64,000 nt of DNA from Pseudomonas vranovensis DSM 16006 (GTDB taxonomy: Bacteria > Pseudomonadota > Gammaproteobacteria > Pseudomonadales > Pseudomonadaceae), in the NCBI RefSeq assembly GCF_000425805.1, contig NZ_KE384456.1:253206-317205 (forward strand), given 5' to 3'. Made by a program: the position numbers and the translations under genes. Below are positions 20,818 through 29,248 of the stretch, in pieces. The notes beneath the pieces were generated by a model that was given only the letters and a program-made list of their open reading frames with translations, ran no database searches and was not told where the DNA came from. Every line of letters begins with the position of its first letter. Within the stretch, counting starts at the first letter, position 1.

Positions 20818-20840
20818 GAGGGAACCACTTGGGTTCCCTC
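20818..20840 (+). terminator. Hairpin between lipoprotein and TpsB genes
   Basis: GAGGGAACC and GGTTCCCTC form a perfect nine-pair stem with a five-base loop, followed by GTATTTTC. It lies 55 bases after the lipoprotein stop and 27 bases before the TpsB start. It may partly terminate transcription, giving more lipoprotein than transporter from one transcript. Confidence 0.65.
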
Positions 20841-20866
20841 GTATTTTCGGGATCATGGAGCGTCCA

Positions 20867-22534
20867 ATGCGTCCATTGGTGGTTGCGATTCTGGGGTTGT
20901 CCTGGGCAAGCGTGCTAAGTGCCGAACCCCTGCCAAGCTTCCTCAACAGCAACGATGTCGAACGCAGCCTGCCGGCGCCCAACCTGCCCGCCGATGCCTT
21001 TCGGCCCTCGACGCCTGACCTGCAAACGCCAGCGCCCGTGCCCCAGCAGCAACCGTTGCTGATGAGTACCCGGGTGATGGTGCGCAAAGTGCGCATCGAG
21101 GGCGGTACGATCTACCCCTTGAGTGACCTGCGTGACAACTACCGGGACCTGGTCAACCGCGAAGTCACCCTGGCCGAACTGATCGAGGCGACCCGCCGTC
21201 TGACGCAACGTTACCAGCACGATGGCTACCTGCTTTCGTATGCCTACCTGCCCCCTCAGGATTTTGCCGATGGACGTGTGCGGGTGGTGCTGGTCGAAGG
21301 CTATATTCGTGACTTCGAACTGCGCGGCGATATCGGCCCGGCATCGGCGTACCTGGACAAACTGTTCAGCAAGCTCAAGGCCGAGCGCCCCCTCACGCGC
21401 CAGTCGTTCGAGCGCTACACCTCGTTGATGAGCCGGGTACCGGGCATCACCTTCCAGGCGCAAGTGCCGCCGCCGGCAACCACCGATGGCGCGACCAAAC
21501 TGGTTGCCCAGGCTTCACGCAAGCCGTTCACTTCGACCCTTAACCTGACCGACGGCAGCCGCGAGGACATTCAGGCGCTGCTGGGGGTGAGCAGCAACGC
21601 CCAGACCTCACTGGCCGAGCAGGTGAGTTTCAGTGCCCTGTTCCCGCCGGGAGATGATCACGAACACTACTATCGCCTGGACTACGCCCAGTACCTGGAC
21701 AGCGAGGGCAGCCAGTTGACCCTGTCGGCCTCGCAGTACCGCAGCGACCCCAGTGCCCTGGTGCGCCTGAACAACGGCATCAACCTGAAGCAGCACCGCG
21801 AGAACGATCGCTATTCGATTGGCCTTGGCCAAACACTGATTGCCTCGCCCAACGAATGGCTCAGCGTTGCTGCACGCTTGTATGCCGTCAATGACAACAC
21901 CGATTACCGAGTCGTCGGCTTCCCGCTCAAGATCAGCAGCCGCACCGACTTGAGGGCCCTGGCCTTCGAGGGGGACTGGCGCGTGGCGGATGCCCGGCAA
22001 CTGCGCATCGTCAGTGTCGGAGCCTATCAGGGGCTGGATTACCTGGGGGCCAAGACCGACAGCGACATCGACCTGGATTTTTTGCGCCTGCGCCTGTCGG
22101 GGGTGCAGAGTGACCGGTTTTTTGACAACTGGCAGGGCGTGGCCTCGGCAGCGTTGTACTGGAGCGGCGACAGCCTGCCGGACAGCGAGCGGGCAGTGTT
22201 CGGTGGGCAGAGTTTTGGTCGTGGATATCCCAGTGACCAGGCGTCGGGCGACAAGGGCTGGGGGGCAGCCTATGAGGTCAACTACAGCTTCAAGCGTGAT
22301 GGCGACTGGCTGAAGATCCTGCAGCCTTATGTGGTGCTGGATGCGGCGCGCAGCTGGTTCAACGAGCTTGAGGTGCGCGATTCGAAGCTGTCGTCGGCGG
22401 CGCTGGGGTTGAGGTTTGGTGATGCCCGTTACTACAACATCTCGCTGGAGGCGGCCAAGCCGATGTCGGACATTGCACTGGACAGCTTCAACCGCCGGCC
22501 GCGGTATACCTTGAGTTTCAGTTACCAGCTGTAA
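20867..22534 (+). CDS. TpsB family outer-membrane transporter (ShlB/FhaC/HecB type)
   Basis: A 555-residue Omp85-superfamily protein that exports a partner through a 16-strand outer-membrane barrel. A signal peptide (VVAILGLSWASVLSA) is followed by a Pro-rich linker, then POTRA domains at about residues 70-200 (VRKVRIEGGTIYPLSDL, then GYLLSYAYLPPQDFADGRVRV). The barrel contains the L6-loop motif FGGQSFGRGYPSDQASGD and ends in alternating residues closing with YQL. ATG 20867 follows GGAG; ATG 20855 is an alternative. No TpsA exoprotein gene with an N-terminal secretion domain is adjacent; the only neighbour is the glycine-rich lipoprotein upstream. Confidence 0.92.
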   Translation: MRPLVVAILGLSWASVLSAEPLPSFLNSNDVERSLPAPNLPADAFRPSTPDLQTPAPVPQQQPLLMSTRVMVRKVRIEGGTIYPLSDLRDNYRDLVNREVTLAELIEATRRLTQRYQHDGYLLSYAYLPPQDFADGRVRVVLVEGYIRDFELRGDIGPASAYLDKLFSKLKAERPLTRQSFERYTSLMSRVPGITFQAQVPPPATTDGATKLVAQASRKPFTSTLNLTDGSREDIQALLGVSSNAQTSLAEQVSFSALFPPGDDHEHYYRLDYAQYLDSEGSQLTLSASQYRSDPSALVRLNNGINLKQHRENDRYSIGLGQTLIASPNEWLSVAARLYAVNDNTDYRVVGFPLKISSRTDLRALAFEGDWRVADARQLRIVSVGAYQGLDYLGAKTDSDIDLDFLRLRLSGVQSDRFFDNWQGVASAALYWSGDSLPDSERAVFGGQSFGRGYPSDQASGDKGWGAAYEVNYSFKRDGDWLKILQPYVVLDAARSWFNELEVRDSKLSSAALGLRFGDARYYNISLEAAKPMSDIALDSFNRRPRYTLSFSYQL

Positions 22535-22564
22535 TTGCGATAGGGATCACGACCGCTGCGCGGC

Positions 22565-22590
22565 CGATCGCAGGCTATCGCCAGCGGCTA
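22565..22590. repeat. Single TAGCCGCTGGC-type repeat
   Basis: CGATCGCAGGCTATCGCCAG leads to CGGCTA and resembles one arm of the element at 16085-16172 in reverse orientation. It lies just after the TpsB stop codon. Confidence 0.5.
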
Positions 22591-22632
22591 CAGGGCCTGC
22601 AACCTGTAGCCGTCATCAAGGCAGAACTGGCC

Positions 22633-22695
22633 AACGCGGGGCAAGCCCGCTCGTGCCGGGGAGGGGGACCCGGTAGGAGCAGGCTTGTCCCGCGA
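22633..22695. repeat. REP inverted repeat, GCGGGGCAAGCCCGC core
   Basis: A left arm with ACGCGGGGCAAGCCCGCTC faces a right arm with GGAGCAGGCTTGTCCCGCG across a G-rich centre. It is imperfect compared with 9613-9678. It separates the convergent TpsB and receiver-protein genes and probably marks both 3' ends. Confidence 0.75.
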
Positions 22696-22706
22696 TGAAG
22701 GCTTGG

Positions 22707-23108
22707 TCAGTTCACCAGGTGCAGGCGTGGTTGAGGGAAGAGGTTGTCGAGGGTTTCCAGCAGGCGGGTGTGGTAGATGGGCTTGCGGAACAGGTCCAGC
22801 ACCTGCAGGCGCAGCAGGTCGCTGATGTCGTCCATGTCGGCATGCCCTGAGGTGACGATCACCGGCAGGTGCTGGCGGGCAGTGTGCTCGCGCAGGCGCT
22901 TGATCAGTGAAATGCCACTCTCTTCGGGCATGCGCAGGTCGGTGATCACCAGTGCCACGTCCGGGTGGCGGGTGAGTTGTTGCAGGGCGAGTTTCACCGA
23001 GGTAGCCGTGTAGCAGCAAAAACCCTCGCCCTCCAACAGTTCGGCCAGTTCCAGCAAGGCATCCTGTTCGTCATCCACCAAGAGTATCTGTTGACGTGAC
23101 ATTGACAT
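22707..23108 (-). CDS. Single-domain response regulator at the Tad locus edge
   Basis: A 133-residue protein consisting only of a receiver domain: acidic pair in LLVDDEQ, phosphoacceptor D57 in VITDLRMPEE, Thr/Ser in VIVTSGHAD and the Lys in FRKPI. No output domain is present, so it should act by protein-protein contact or as a phosphate sink. ATG 23108 sits six bases after AAAGGA; neighbouring ATGs at 23114 and 23102 are worse spaced. It is directly downstream of flp on the same strand, 51 bases after the pilin stop, so it may be co-transcribed with the pilin and serve Tad regulation, possibly as a second target of PprA. Confidence 0.88.
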   Translation of the reverse strand: MSMSRQQILLVDDEQDALLELAELLEGEGFCCYTATSVKLALQQLTRHPDVALVITDLRMPEESGISLIKRLREHTARQHLPVIVTSGHADMDDISDLLRLQVLDLFRKPIYHTRLLETLDNLFPQPRLHLVN

Positions 23109-23159
23109 GGTCATTCCTTTGGCGGTGGTGGATGTGGTTAACACAGCCTCATCGTACGA

Positions 23160-23366
23160 TTACGCACCACCACTAGGAGCAGGAGTAGGCTTGAGAGATG
23201 TTTCGATTGTTTCGAACGTCGTTTTGACATGTCCGGAGATATCCCCAACGAACCCCGCCAATACCACCGCAACCATCGCTGCAATGATGGCGTACTCGAT
23301 ACCGGACGCCCCGTCCTTGCGATAGAAGAATTCTTTGCAGCTCTTGAGAATCCGGGATACACGCAT
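23160..23366 (-). CDS. flp: Flp type IVb prepilin
   Basis: Major subunit of the Tad pilus, 68 residues. A 19-residue basic leader ends at G19. The cleavage motif is G/ASGIEY with E24 and Y25, the invariant Glu-Tyr pair of Flp pilins. A hydrophobic helix follows (AIIAAMVAVVLAGFVG) and then a short polar tail ending in SLKPTPAPSGGA. The mature protein would be 49 residues. AAGGAG precedes ATG 23366. It is divergent from rcpC, with the 319-base gap holding both promoters, as recalled for PA4306. Confidence 0.95.
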   Translation of the reverse strand: MRVSRILKSCKEFFYRKDGASGIEYAIIAAMVAVVLAGFVGDISGHVKTTFETIETSLKPTPAPSGGA

Positions 23367-23685
23367 GGCACTTCTCCTTGCGCACAACGGCGCAGATGGC
23401 AGGGGCGGGTCGATGATTCCCCTTTGCCATCACAGCATCGTCAACCGCTGAAAAACCAGCAAATGTAAGAAGGCATTAATACGAAAGTGATAGTGCGGAA
23501 ACTGACGCCAGTAAGTCGTTGATTCAGAGGGTTGTCAGTATTACGACGGAAAAAATTCTGGCGGGTAATGGCGTTTTGTCTTCGCTGCGCTACCTTCAAA
23601 TAGCGAAATAGTTGCTTTCAGGGCAACGCTGTTGGCCGGTTCAAAGGCGGTTGCAAGGGACGGGCAGTGCAAAAGGAGTACCGGC
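23367..23685. promoter_or_regulatory. Divergent flp / rcpC control region
   Basis: A 319-base gap, clearly more AT-rich than its flanks, that must contain the promoters for the pilin on minus and for the rcpC-tadD operon on plus. In P. aeruginosa PprB activates this region, so PprB sites are expected here. I could not define a confident operator or -10/-35 pair by eye. Confidence 0.6.
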
Positions 23686-24606
23686 ATGGGCAGTCGCTTA
23701 ACCATCATTCTTGCGGGACTCTTTTTGCTCGGCGCTTTGCTGGCAGGCTATTGGGGGCTGGAACTCAGCCGTCCTGCCCAAGCCCCTGTCGCAGCCCCCG
23801 TTACGGCCCCTGTGGTGCAACAGGTCGTCACCAGCGCCACGGACGAAATGCGTCAACCCGTGGTGGTCCTGCGTCGCGATGTGGCGCCCTATACCCCACT
23901 CACTGCCGACGACCTGCTGCTGGAGCGCTTGCAGGTAGCACCAGCGGGCAGCTTCCAGACTTTCGAGCAAGTGCTGGGGCGCAGCAGTTGGCGGGCCCTG
24001 CCAGCCGGTACCTGGCTGGAGGCGGGCAGCTTCGAGGCCGGCGGCCCGCTGGCCCGCATGATCCACCCGCATGAACGTGCGCTGGCCGTGGCGGTTGACG
24101 AGGTGGTCGGTGCCGCCGGCCAGTTGAGCCCGGGCGATTACGTCGATGTACTGCTCTATCTGCGCGAAGCGGAACATAATCCCCAGGCCACCGCCCAGGT
24201 GGTACTGCCCGCCCTGCGCCTGCTCAGCGTCGGCACACAATTGGGGTTGGCCAATGACGGCAAGCCGGTCAATCCACCGGTCGATGAAAAGGCGCGCCAG
24301 GAGCAACAACGCAGCGCCGCCCGCACCGTGGTCCTGGCCGTACCCGAAGCATTGGCCAGCCGTTTGATGCTCGCCGCGCAGACTGGCAGCTTGCGCCTGG
24401 CGGTACGCAGCGCCGAAGAAAAACTGCTGGCGCGCTACTGGTCCGATCCACAAAGCCGCGTGGCGGAGATGGACAAAGCCAACCGCGAACTCTACCGCTT
24501 CAGTCAGTTGGCCCAGGCACCGGTGCCTCAGGCTGTTGCCGGTACCTCGGCGCGTCGCGGCATGGAAATCATCCGAGGCAATCAATCCGGCCAACCTACT
24601 CCCTGA
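23686..24606 (+). CDS. rcpC: Tad pilus assembly protein RcpC/CpaB
   Basis: A 306-residue protein with an N-terminal membrane helix (IILAGLFLLGALLAGYW) and a periplasmic SAF domain at about residues 65-130 (VVLRRDVAPYTPLTADDLLL). A CpaB-type domain follows, with the LSPGDYVDVLLY motif. RcpC/CpaB is thought to help place or stabilise the RcpA secretin. AAGGAG lies eight bases before ATG 23686, which is preferred over an upstream in-frame ATG at 23632 lacking such a site. First gene of the plus-strand pilus operon. Confidence 0.93.
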   Translation: MGSRLTIILAGLFLLGALLAGYWGLELSRPAQAPVAAPVTAPVVQQVVTSATDEMRQPVVVLRRDVAPYTPLTADDLLLERLQVAPAGSFQTFEQVLGRSSWRALPAGTWLEAGSFEAGGPLARMIHPHERALAVAVDEVVGAAGQLSPGDYVDVLLYLREAEHNPQATAQVVLPALRLLSVGTQLGLANDGKPVNPPVDEKARQEQQRSAARTVVLAVPEALASRLMLAAQTGSLRLAVRSAEEKLLARYWSDPQSRVAEMDKANRELYRFSQLAQAPVPQAVAGTSARRGMEIIRGNQSGQPTP

Positions 24607-24630
24607 CTCAACCAGCTAGGATGCCCTTCA

Positions 24631-25911
24631 ATGAGCAGTCGTTCCGTGCGGGTAACTCAACAAGTGCTGTGCGTGTGGCTGTGTGCCGCCGCGCTGGTTT
24701 CTCAGGCCCGGGCGGCCAACACCGGGTGTGCAGCGATCGAGCGGCTGCCGGCAGCGATCGAGATCGACCAGGGCCTGCAACAAGAGGTGCGGGTGCCGGT
24801 GCATATCACTCGGGTGGCCGTGGGTGATTCGAAAATCGCTGATGTACAGGCCAGTGGCGACGACGCTGTTCTGTTGACGGCGCTCAACCCCGGTGCCACC
24901 AGTCTCATGCTCTGGACCGCCTGTTCGAAGGCCCCGCGCCAGGCCATGGTGTTCGTCAAGGGCGTGGCCACCGCCGACATGGCCGAGAGCGCCTTGCCGC
25001 CGTCGCAAGACCCTGCATTGCCCAGTCAGGTGCAAGCTGATATCCGCTTTGTCGAAGTCAATCGCACCAAGTTCAAGGAAGCGGGGGCGCGACTGTTTTT
25101 CAAAGGCTCCAATAATGCCCTGTTCGGCTCGCCGGGCACGGTGCCCAATACCTTCGTCAGGCCCGACCATGTGCCGGGGGTAATGACCGCACCTGGCCAG
25201 TACGCCGACATACGCCCGGGTATCCCGCTGGACAACGATGTATTCAACATTGTCTTTGGCGGCGGCAGCAGCCGATTTCTCGCCGCCATCAATGCCCTGG
25301 AAAACAGCGGCTTTGCCTACACCCTGGCGCGTCCCAGCCTGGTAGTGCTCAGCGGTATGACCGCAAGCTTTCTGGCCGGCGGCGAAATACCCATTCCGGT
25401 GCCCAGCAGTGGCAGTGACAGCGTGTCGATCGAGTACAAGGAATTTGGTATTCGCCTGGCCTTGTCGCCCACGGTGATCAGCCGCGACCGTATCACCCTC
25501 AAGGTGGCGCCAGAAGTCAGCGAGCTGGATTACGGCAAGGCAGTCAACATTGCCGGCACCCTGGTGCCGGGGCTTACGGTACGACGCACCGACACCAGTA
25601 TTTCCCTGGCTGATGGCGAAAGCTTCGTGATCAGCGGCCTGATCAGCAGCACTACGCGCTCGGCGGTCGACAAGTTCCCGGGACTGGGCAACCTGCCGAT
25701 CATCGGGGCGCTGTTTCGTCAGTCGTCTGTGGCGCGCGATGAAACCGAATTGCTGATGATCGTCACCCCGCACCTGGTTCAGCCCCTGGCGGCCAATGCC
25801 CAATTGCCGTCGTTGCCGGGCGAAGGGCTGCGCAATTACGACCCGAGCTGGGGCCGGCTGTTCTTTCTGGAAAACGGCGACTTTGAAGGTCGCAGCGGGT
25901 TATCCCAATGA
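24631..25911 (+). CDS. rcpA: Tad pilus secretin RcpA/CpaC
   Basis: Outer-membrane channel for the Flp pilus, 426 residues. A signal peptide (VLCVWLCAAALVSQARA) is followed by a pilotin/BON-like N-domain (residues 40-110) and the type II/III secretin core from about 215. Core motifs include LSGMTASFLAGGEIPIPV and the C-terminal FPGLGNLPIIGALFR with ETELLMIVTPHLVQP. It starts 24 bases after rcpC and overlaps tadZ by four bases (ATGA). Confidence 0.95.
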   Translation: MSSRSVRVTQQVLCVWLCAAALVSQARAANTGCAAIERLPAAIEIDQGLQQEVRVPVHITRVAVGDSKIADVQASGDDAVLLTALNPGATSLMLWTACSKAPRQAMVFVKGVATADMAESALPPSQDPALPSQVQADIRFVEVNRTKFKEAGARLFFKGSNNALFGSPGTVPNTFVRPDHVPGVMTAPGQYADIRPGIPLDNDVFNIVFGGGSSRFLAAINALENSGFAYTLARPSLVVLSGMTASFLAGGEIPIPVPSSGSDSVSIEYKEFGIRLALSPTVISRDRITLKVAPEVSELDYGKAVNIAGTLVPGLTVRRTDTSISLADGESFVISGLISSTTRSAVDKFPGLGNLPIIGALFRQSSVARDETELLMIVTPHLVQPLAANAQLPSLPGEGLRNYDPSWGRLFFLENGDFEGRSGLSQ

Positions 25912-27098
25912 GCGAAAGCCTGAGCCAGACGTTTATTGCCATCACGCGAAACGACGAAGACCTGCAGTGGTTGCAAGGCGCCCTGGCGCCGCTGGGGCAG
26001 GTGGTCGGTACCGGCCGTGGCAGCCTCGATGAGCTGTTGGCGCTGATCGACGTCACCTTCGCCAACCTGATCTTCGTGGGCCTGGACCGCGAGCAGGTGG
26101 TCAATCAGTGCGCCTTGATCGAAGGGGTGCTGGAAGCCAAGCCGATGCTGGCGATCGTCGCTCTGGGCGATGGCATGGACAATCAACTGGTGCTCAACGC
26201 CATGCGCGCCGGCGCCCGGGACTTTGTCGCCTACGGCTCGCGCTCAAGCGAAGTGGCCGGGCTGGTGCGGCGCCTGAGCAAGCGCTTGCCGGCGGTTGCC
26301 AGCAACCCGAGCCTGGGTGGCTTGACCGTCCTGTATGGCAGCCAATGTGCCTCCGACGGTGCCTTGCTCACCACCCACTTGGCGCGGGTGGTGCAGGGCA
26401 GCGGCCAGCAGACCTTGCTGCTCGACCTGGGCTTGCCCCGGGGCGACAGCCTGGCCCTGCTGGGACTTGAAGCCTCGTTTCATTTTGGCGATGCGTTGCG
26501 GCATTTGCGGCGCCTGGACAACACCCTGATCGACAGTGCCTTCACCCGGGAGAGCTCGGGCCTGCGCCTCCTGGCCTACGGCGAAACCGACGAACCGCTT
26601 GAGCGCACCAGCGCCGCCGAGCTGTACATGTTGCTCAGTGCCTTGCGCCAGCATTTTCAGCACATTGTGGTGAACCTCACCGGCCAGTCCGATTGCGAGG
26701 CCCTACGTACCTTTGTCAGTCATTGCGACAAGCTGGTCTGGTACACCGACCAGAATGTCATGGAGTGCAGACGCAACCTTGATGTGCTGACCCTGTGGCG
26801 GGAAAAAGGCATGAAGCTTGAACATGCAAGCTTGCTGGTGGACCGCTACCTCAAGGGTGTGGCCCCGGATTCCGAAGCCTTGAGCAAGCGCTATGGCCTG
26901 CCGCTGCTGGTGGTGTTGCCCTACAGCCCCGAGGTGCGCCTGAATGCCAAGAACCAGGGCCTGACCCTGTTCGAACTGGCCCCGCGGGAAAGCCTTACCC
27001 ACCACCTCAAGGCCCTGGGTGAGCGGCTGGCCCGGCGCTCGGAGCACAGCAAACCACCCTCGGGGAGCTGGCTCAACAGACTCTGGGGGCAAAAATGA
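25908..27098 (+). CDS. tadZ: Tad pilus localisation protein TadZ/CpaE, degenerate P-loop
   Basis: A 396-residue ParA/MinD-like protein that positions the Tad machine. The N-terminal 130 residues form a receiver-like domain with IFVGLDRE at the usual Asp site. The ATPase-like part begins near residue 135. The deviant Walker A loop expected there is replaced by VLYGSQCASDGALL, with no GKT/GKS lysine, so nucleotide hydrolysis is doubtful. TadZ proteins are known to be atypical, but this loop is strongly eroded. Both ends overlap neighbours by four bases, showing tight translational coupling. Confidence 0.92.
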   Translation: MSESLSQTFIAITRNDEDLQWLQGALAPLGQVVGTGRGSLDELLALIDVTFANLIFVGLDREQVVNQCALIEGVLEAKPMLAIVALGDGMDNQLVLNAMRAGARDFVAYGSRSSEVAGLVRRLSKRLPAVASNPSLGGLTVLYGSQCASDGALLTTHLARVVQGSGQQTLLLDLGLPRGDSLALLGLEASFHFGDALRHLRRLDNTLIDSAFTRESSGLRLLAYGETDEPLERTSAAELYMLLSALRQHFQHIVVNLTGQSDCEALRTFVSHCDKLVWYTDQNVMECRRNLDVLTLWREKGMKLEHASLLVDRYLKGVAPDSEALSKRYGLPLLVVLPYSPEVRLNAKNQGLTLFELAPRESLTHHLKALGERLARRSEHSKPPSGSWLNRLWGQK

Positions 27099-28366
27099 GC
27101 ACCGCTGATGAGCTGTTCGGTGGCGCCCGGCATAACCTGGGCAATGACCCTCAGGGGCTCAAGCGCGCCTTGCACCGCTTCATCATCGATGCCATCGAAG
27201 ACAGCGGACGCAATCTGCTGGAAGGGTCGCGCCCGGCGCTGGCGCAGTTTGTGGTGGAGCAGGTGGGTGACTACATCGCCCGGCTGCACCTGGCGCTGTC
27301 ACGCTACGAGATGGAGCGCCTGGCTGAAGAAATCGTCGATGAGCTGACCGGCTTCGGTCCGCTTGAGGTGCTGCTGCGCGATGCCAGCGTCACCGAAATT
27401 CTGGTCAACGGTCCGCACCGGGTGTTTATCGAGCGGGCCGGGGTGCTGCAGCAGACGGACCTGCGTTTTATCGATGCCCACCATGTGGAGCGGGTGATGC
27501 AGCGCATTCTTGCGCCCCTGGGGCGGCGCCTGGATGAGTCCTCGCCGATGGTCGATGCACGCATGCCCGACGGCAGCCGGGTCAACGCGATCATCCCGCC
27601 GGTAGCGCTGGACGGGCCTTGCCTGTCGATCCGCAAATTCCGCAAGGACATGCTCAAGAGCGCCGACCTGATCGCTACCCGCACCATCGATGCAGACATC
27701 CTCGACTTCATTCAACTGGCGGTGTCCAAGCGCTGCAATATTCTGGTCAGCGGCGGCACCGGCACCGGCAAGACCACCCTGCTCAACATACTCAGCCAGT
27801 TGATCACCCCCAATGAGCGGTTGGTGACCATCGAGGATGTCGCCGAGCTGCAGCTGGACCATCCCCATGTGGTACGCCTGGAAACCCGCCCACCCAATGC
27901 CGAGGGGCATGGCGAGATCAAGGCCAGCGAACTGATCCGCAACGCCCTGAGGATGCGTCCCGACCGTATCCTGCTGGGTGAGATCCGCGGCGTCGAAGTG
28001 CTCGATGTGCTGACGGCGATGAACACCGGTCATGACGGCTCGATGAGCACCGTGCATGCCAACTCCGCTCAGGATGCCCTGTTGCGCCTGGAGACGCTGG
28101 TGGGCCTGACGGGTCGCCAGGTGGCCGAGAAAACCCTGCGCCAGATGATCTGCGCAGCCCTGGATGTGGTGATCCAGCTGACCCGGCTCGCCGATGGCCG
28201 TCGCTGTGTCAGCGAGGTGCTGGAAGTGGTCGGGGTGCGCGACGATGTGTACGTCACCAACACCTTGTTCCGCTTTGACCGGCGCACCGGCGAAGGTTTT
28301 GTTCGTGAGGCACCGAACCCGGCCAGCGCCAAACTGCGGCGCGAATTTTCGGAGCCTCATCCGTGA
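27095..28366 (+). CDS. tadA: Tad pilus assembly ATPase TadA/CpaF
   Basis: Secretion ATPase of 423 residues that powers Flp pilus assembly. An N-terminal all-helical and PAS-like region contains LTGFGPLEVLLRD and VTEILVNGP. The RecA-like core has Walker A GGTGTGKTT with K226, the Asp box VTIEDVAEL, Walker B RILLGEIRG and the His box HDGSMSTVHANS. All catalytic elements are present. It overlaps tadZ and tadB by four bases each. Confidence 0.97.
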   Translation: MSTADELFGGARHNLGNDPQGLKRALHRFIIDAIEDSGRNLLEGSRPALAQFVVEQVGDYIARLHLALSRYEMERLAEEIVDELTGFGPLEVLLRDASVTEILVNGPHRVFIERAGVLQQTDLRFIDAHHVERVMQRILAPLGRRLDESSPMVDARMPDGSRVNAIIPPVALDGPCLSIRKFRKDMLKSADLIATRTIDADILDFIQLAVSKRCNILVSGGTGTGKTTLLNILSQLITPNERLVTIEDVAELQLDHPHVVRLETRPPNAEGHGEIKASELIRNALRMRPDRILLGEIRGVEVLDVLTAMNTGHDGSMSTVHANSAQDALLRLETLVGLTGRQVAEKTLRQMICAALDVVIQLTRLADGRRCVSEVLEVVGVRDDVYVTNTLFRFDRRTGEGFVREAPNPASAKLRREFSEPHP

Positions 28367-29247
28367 TCGCACTGGTGCTGGCTTTGATCTGCCTGGCCTT
28401 GCTGGGGGTATCGGTTCGTTTGTTCTACGCCGGTATGCGCAAGTCGGCGACCGAGCGCATCCTGCAACGGCTTGGCCAGGCACAGGATGTGTCGTCTGCG
28501 GTGACGGCGCCTCGGCGCGACTGGCTCGACAGCCTGCTGCAACGCGCCGGTCTCGAGCGGCACAACGAGCGACTGTTATCGTGGCTGGCGATCTGGGCGC
28601 TGCTATCGCTGATGGCGGGCCTGGCACTGAGCTGGGTGGCGGGAGTGGGGTTGCTGCTGCTCGGGCCGCTGCTGTTTCGCCTGTACCTGGGCTGGCGCTA
28701 TCACCGTCGGCGCCAGCGCATGATCGAACAGCTGCCGCAGTTGCTCGACCATAGCGTGCGCAGCCTCAAAGCCGGTCGCACCCTGAGCGATGCTGTGCTG
28801 GGGGCGATAGATGCCGCCAGGCAACCCTTGCAGGGTGTCTTGCAACGGGTTCGGCGCAACGTGCAAATGGGCGTGGGCCTGGACGACGCCGTGCAGGACT
28901 TGGCCGAGCTGTACGACCAGGACGAACTGCGTTTGTTTGCCCTGGGCCTTCGGATCAACCACCGCTATGGCGGCAATGCCAGCGAGCTTTTGGAAAACCT
29001 CATCAAGACCATCCGCGAGCGCGAGCAGGGCGCCCGGCAATTGCGCGCCATGACCGGAGAAACGCGCATGACTGCCGTGGTGCTCGGGGCGTTGCCGGTG
29101 AGCATGGCGGCCTACTTTCTGTTCAGTAATCCCAAGTACCTGTTGAGCATGTGGCAAGACAGCAGTGGCCAGATCATGTTGATCAGCGCCTTTGCCTTGC
29201 AGGTGTTCGGCTGCCTGGCGCTGTGGCGCATGTTGCGGAGTCAATGA
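28363..29247 (+). CDS. tadB: Tad inner-membrane platform protein TadB
   Basis: A 294-residue polytopic protein of the GspF-like fold. One helix is at the N-terminus, a pair near residues 70-105, and two lie at the C-terminus (TAVVLGALPVSMAAYFL, then MLISAFALQVFGCLALW). The cytoplasmic helical domain contains LPQLLDHSVRSLKAGRTL, a family hallmark. It starts with GTG at 28363, inside the TadA stop region (GTGA overlap). Together with TadC it should form the platform driven by TadA. Confidence 0.95.
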   Translation: MIALVLALICLALLGVSVRLFYAGMRKSATERILQRLGQAQDVSSAVTAPRRDWLDSLLQRAGLERHNERLLSWLAIWALLSLMAGLALSWVAGVGLLLLGPLLFRLYLGWRYHRRRQRMIEQLPQLLDHSVRSLKAGRTLSDAVLGAIDAARQPLQGVLQRVRRNVQMGVGLDDAVQDLAELYDQDELRLFALGLRINHRYGGNASELLENLIKTIREREQGARQLRAMTGETRMTAVVLGALPVSMAAYFLFSNPKYLLSMWQDSSGQIMLISAFALQVFGCLALWRMLRSQ

Positions 29248-29248
29248 G

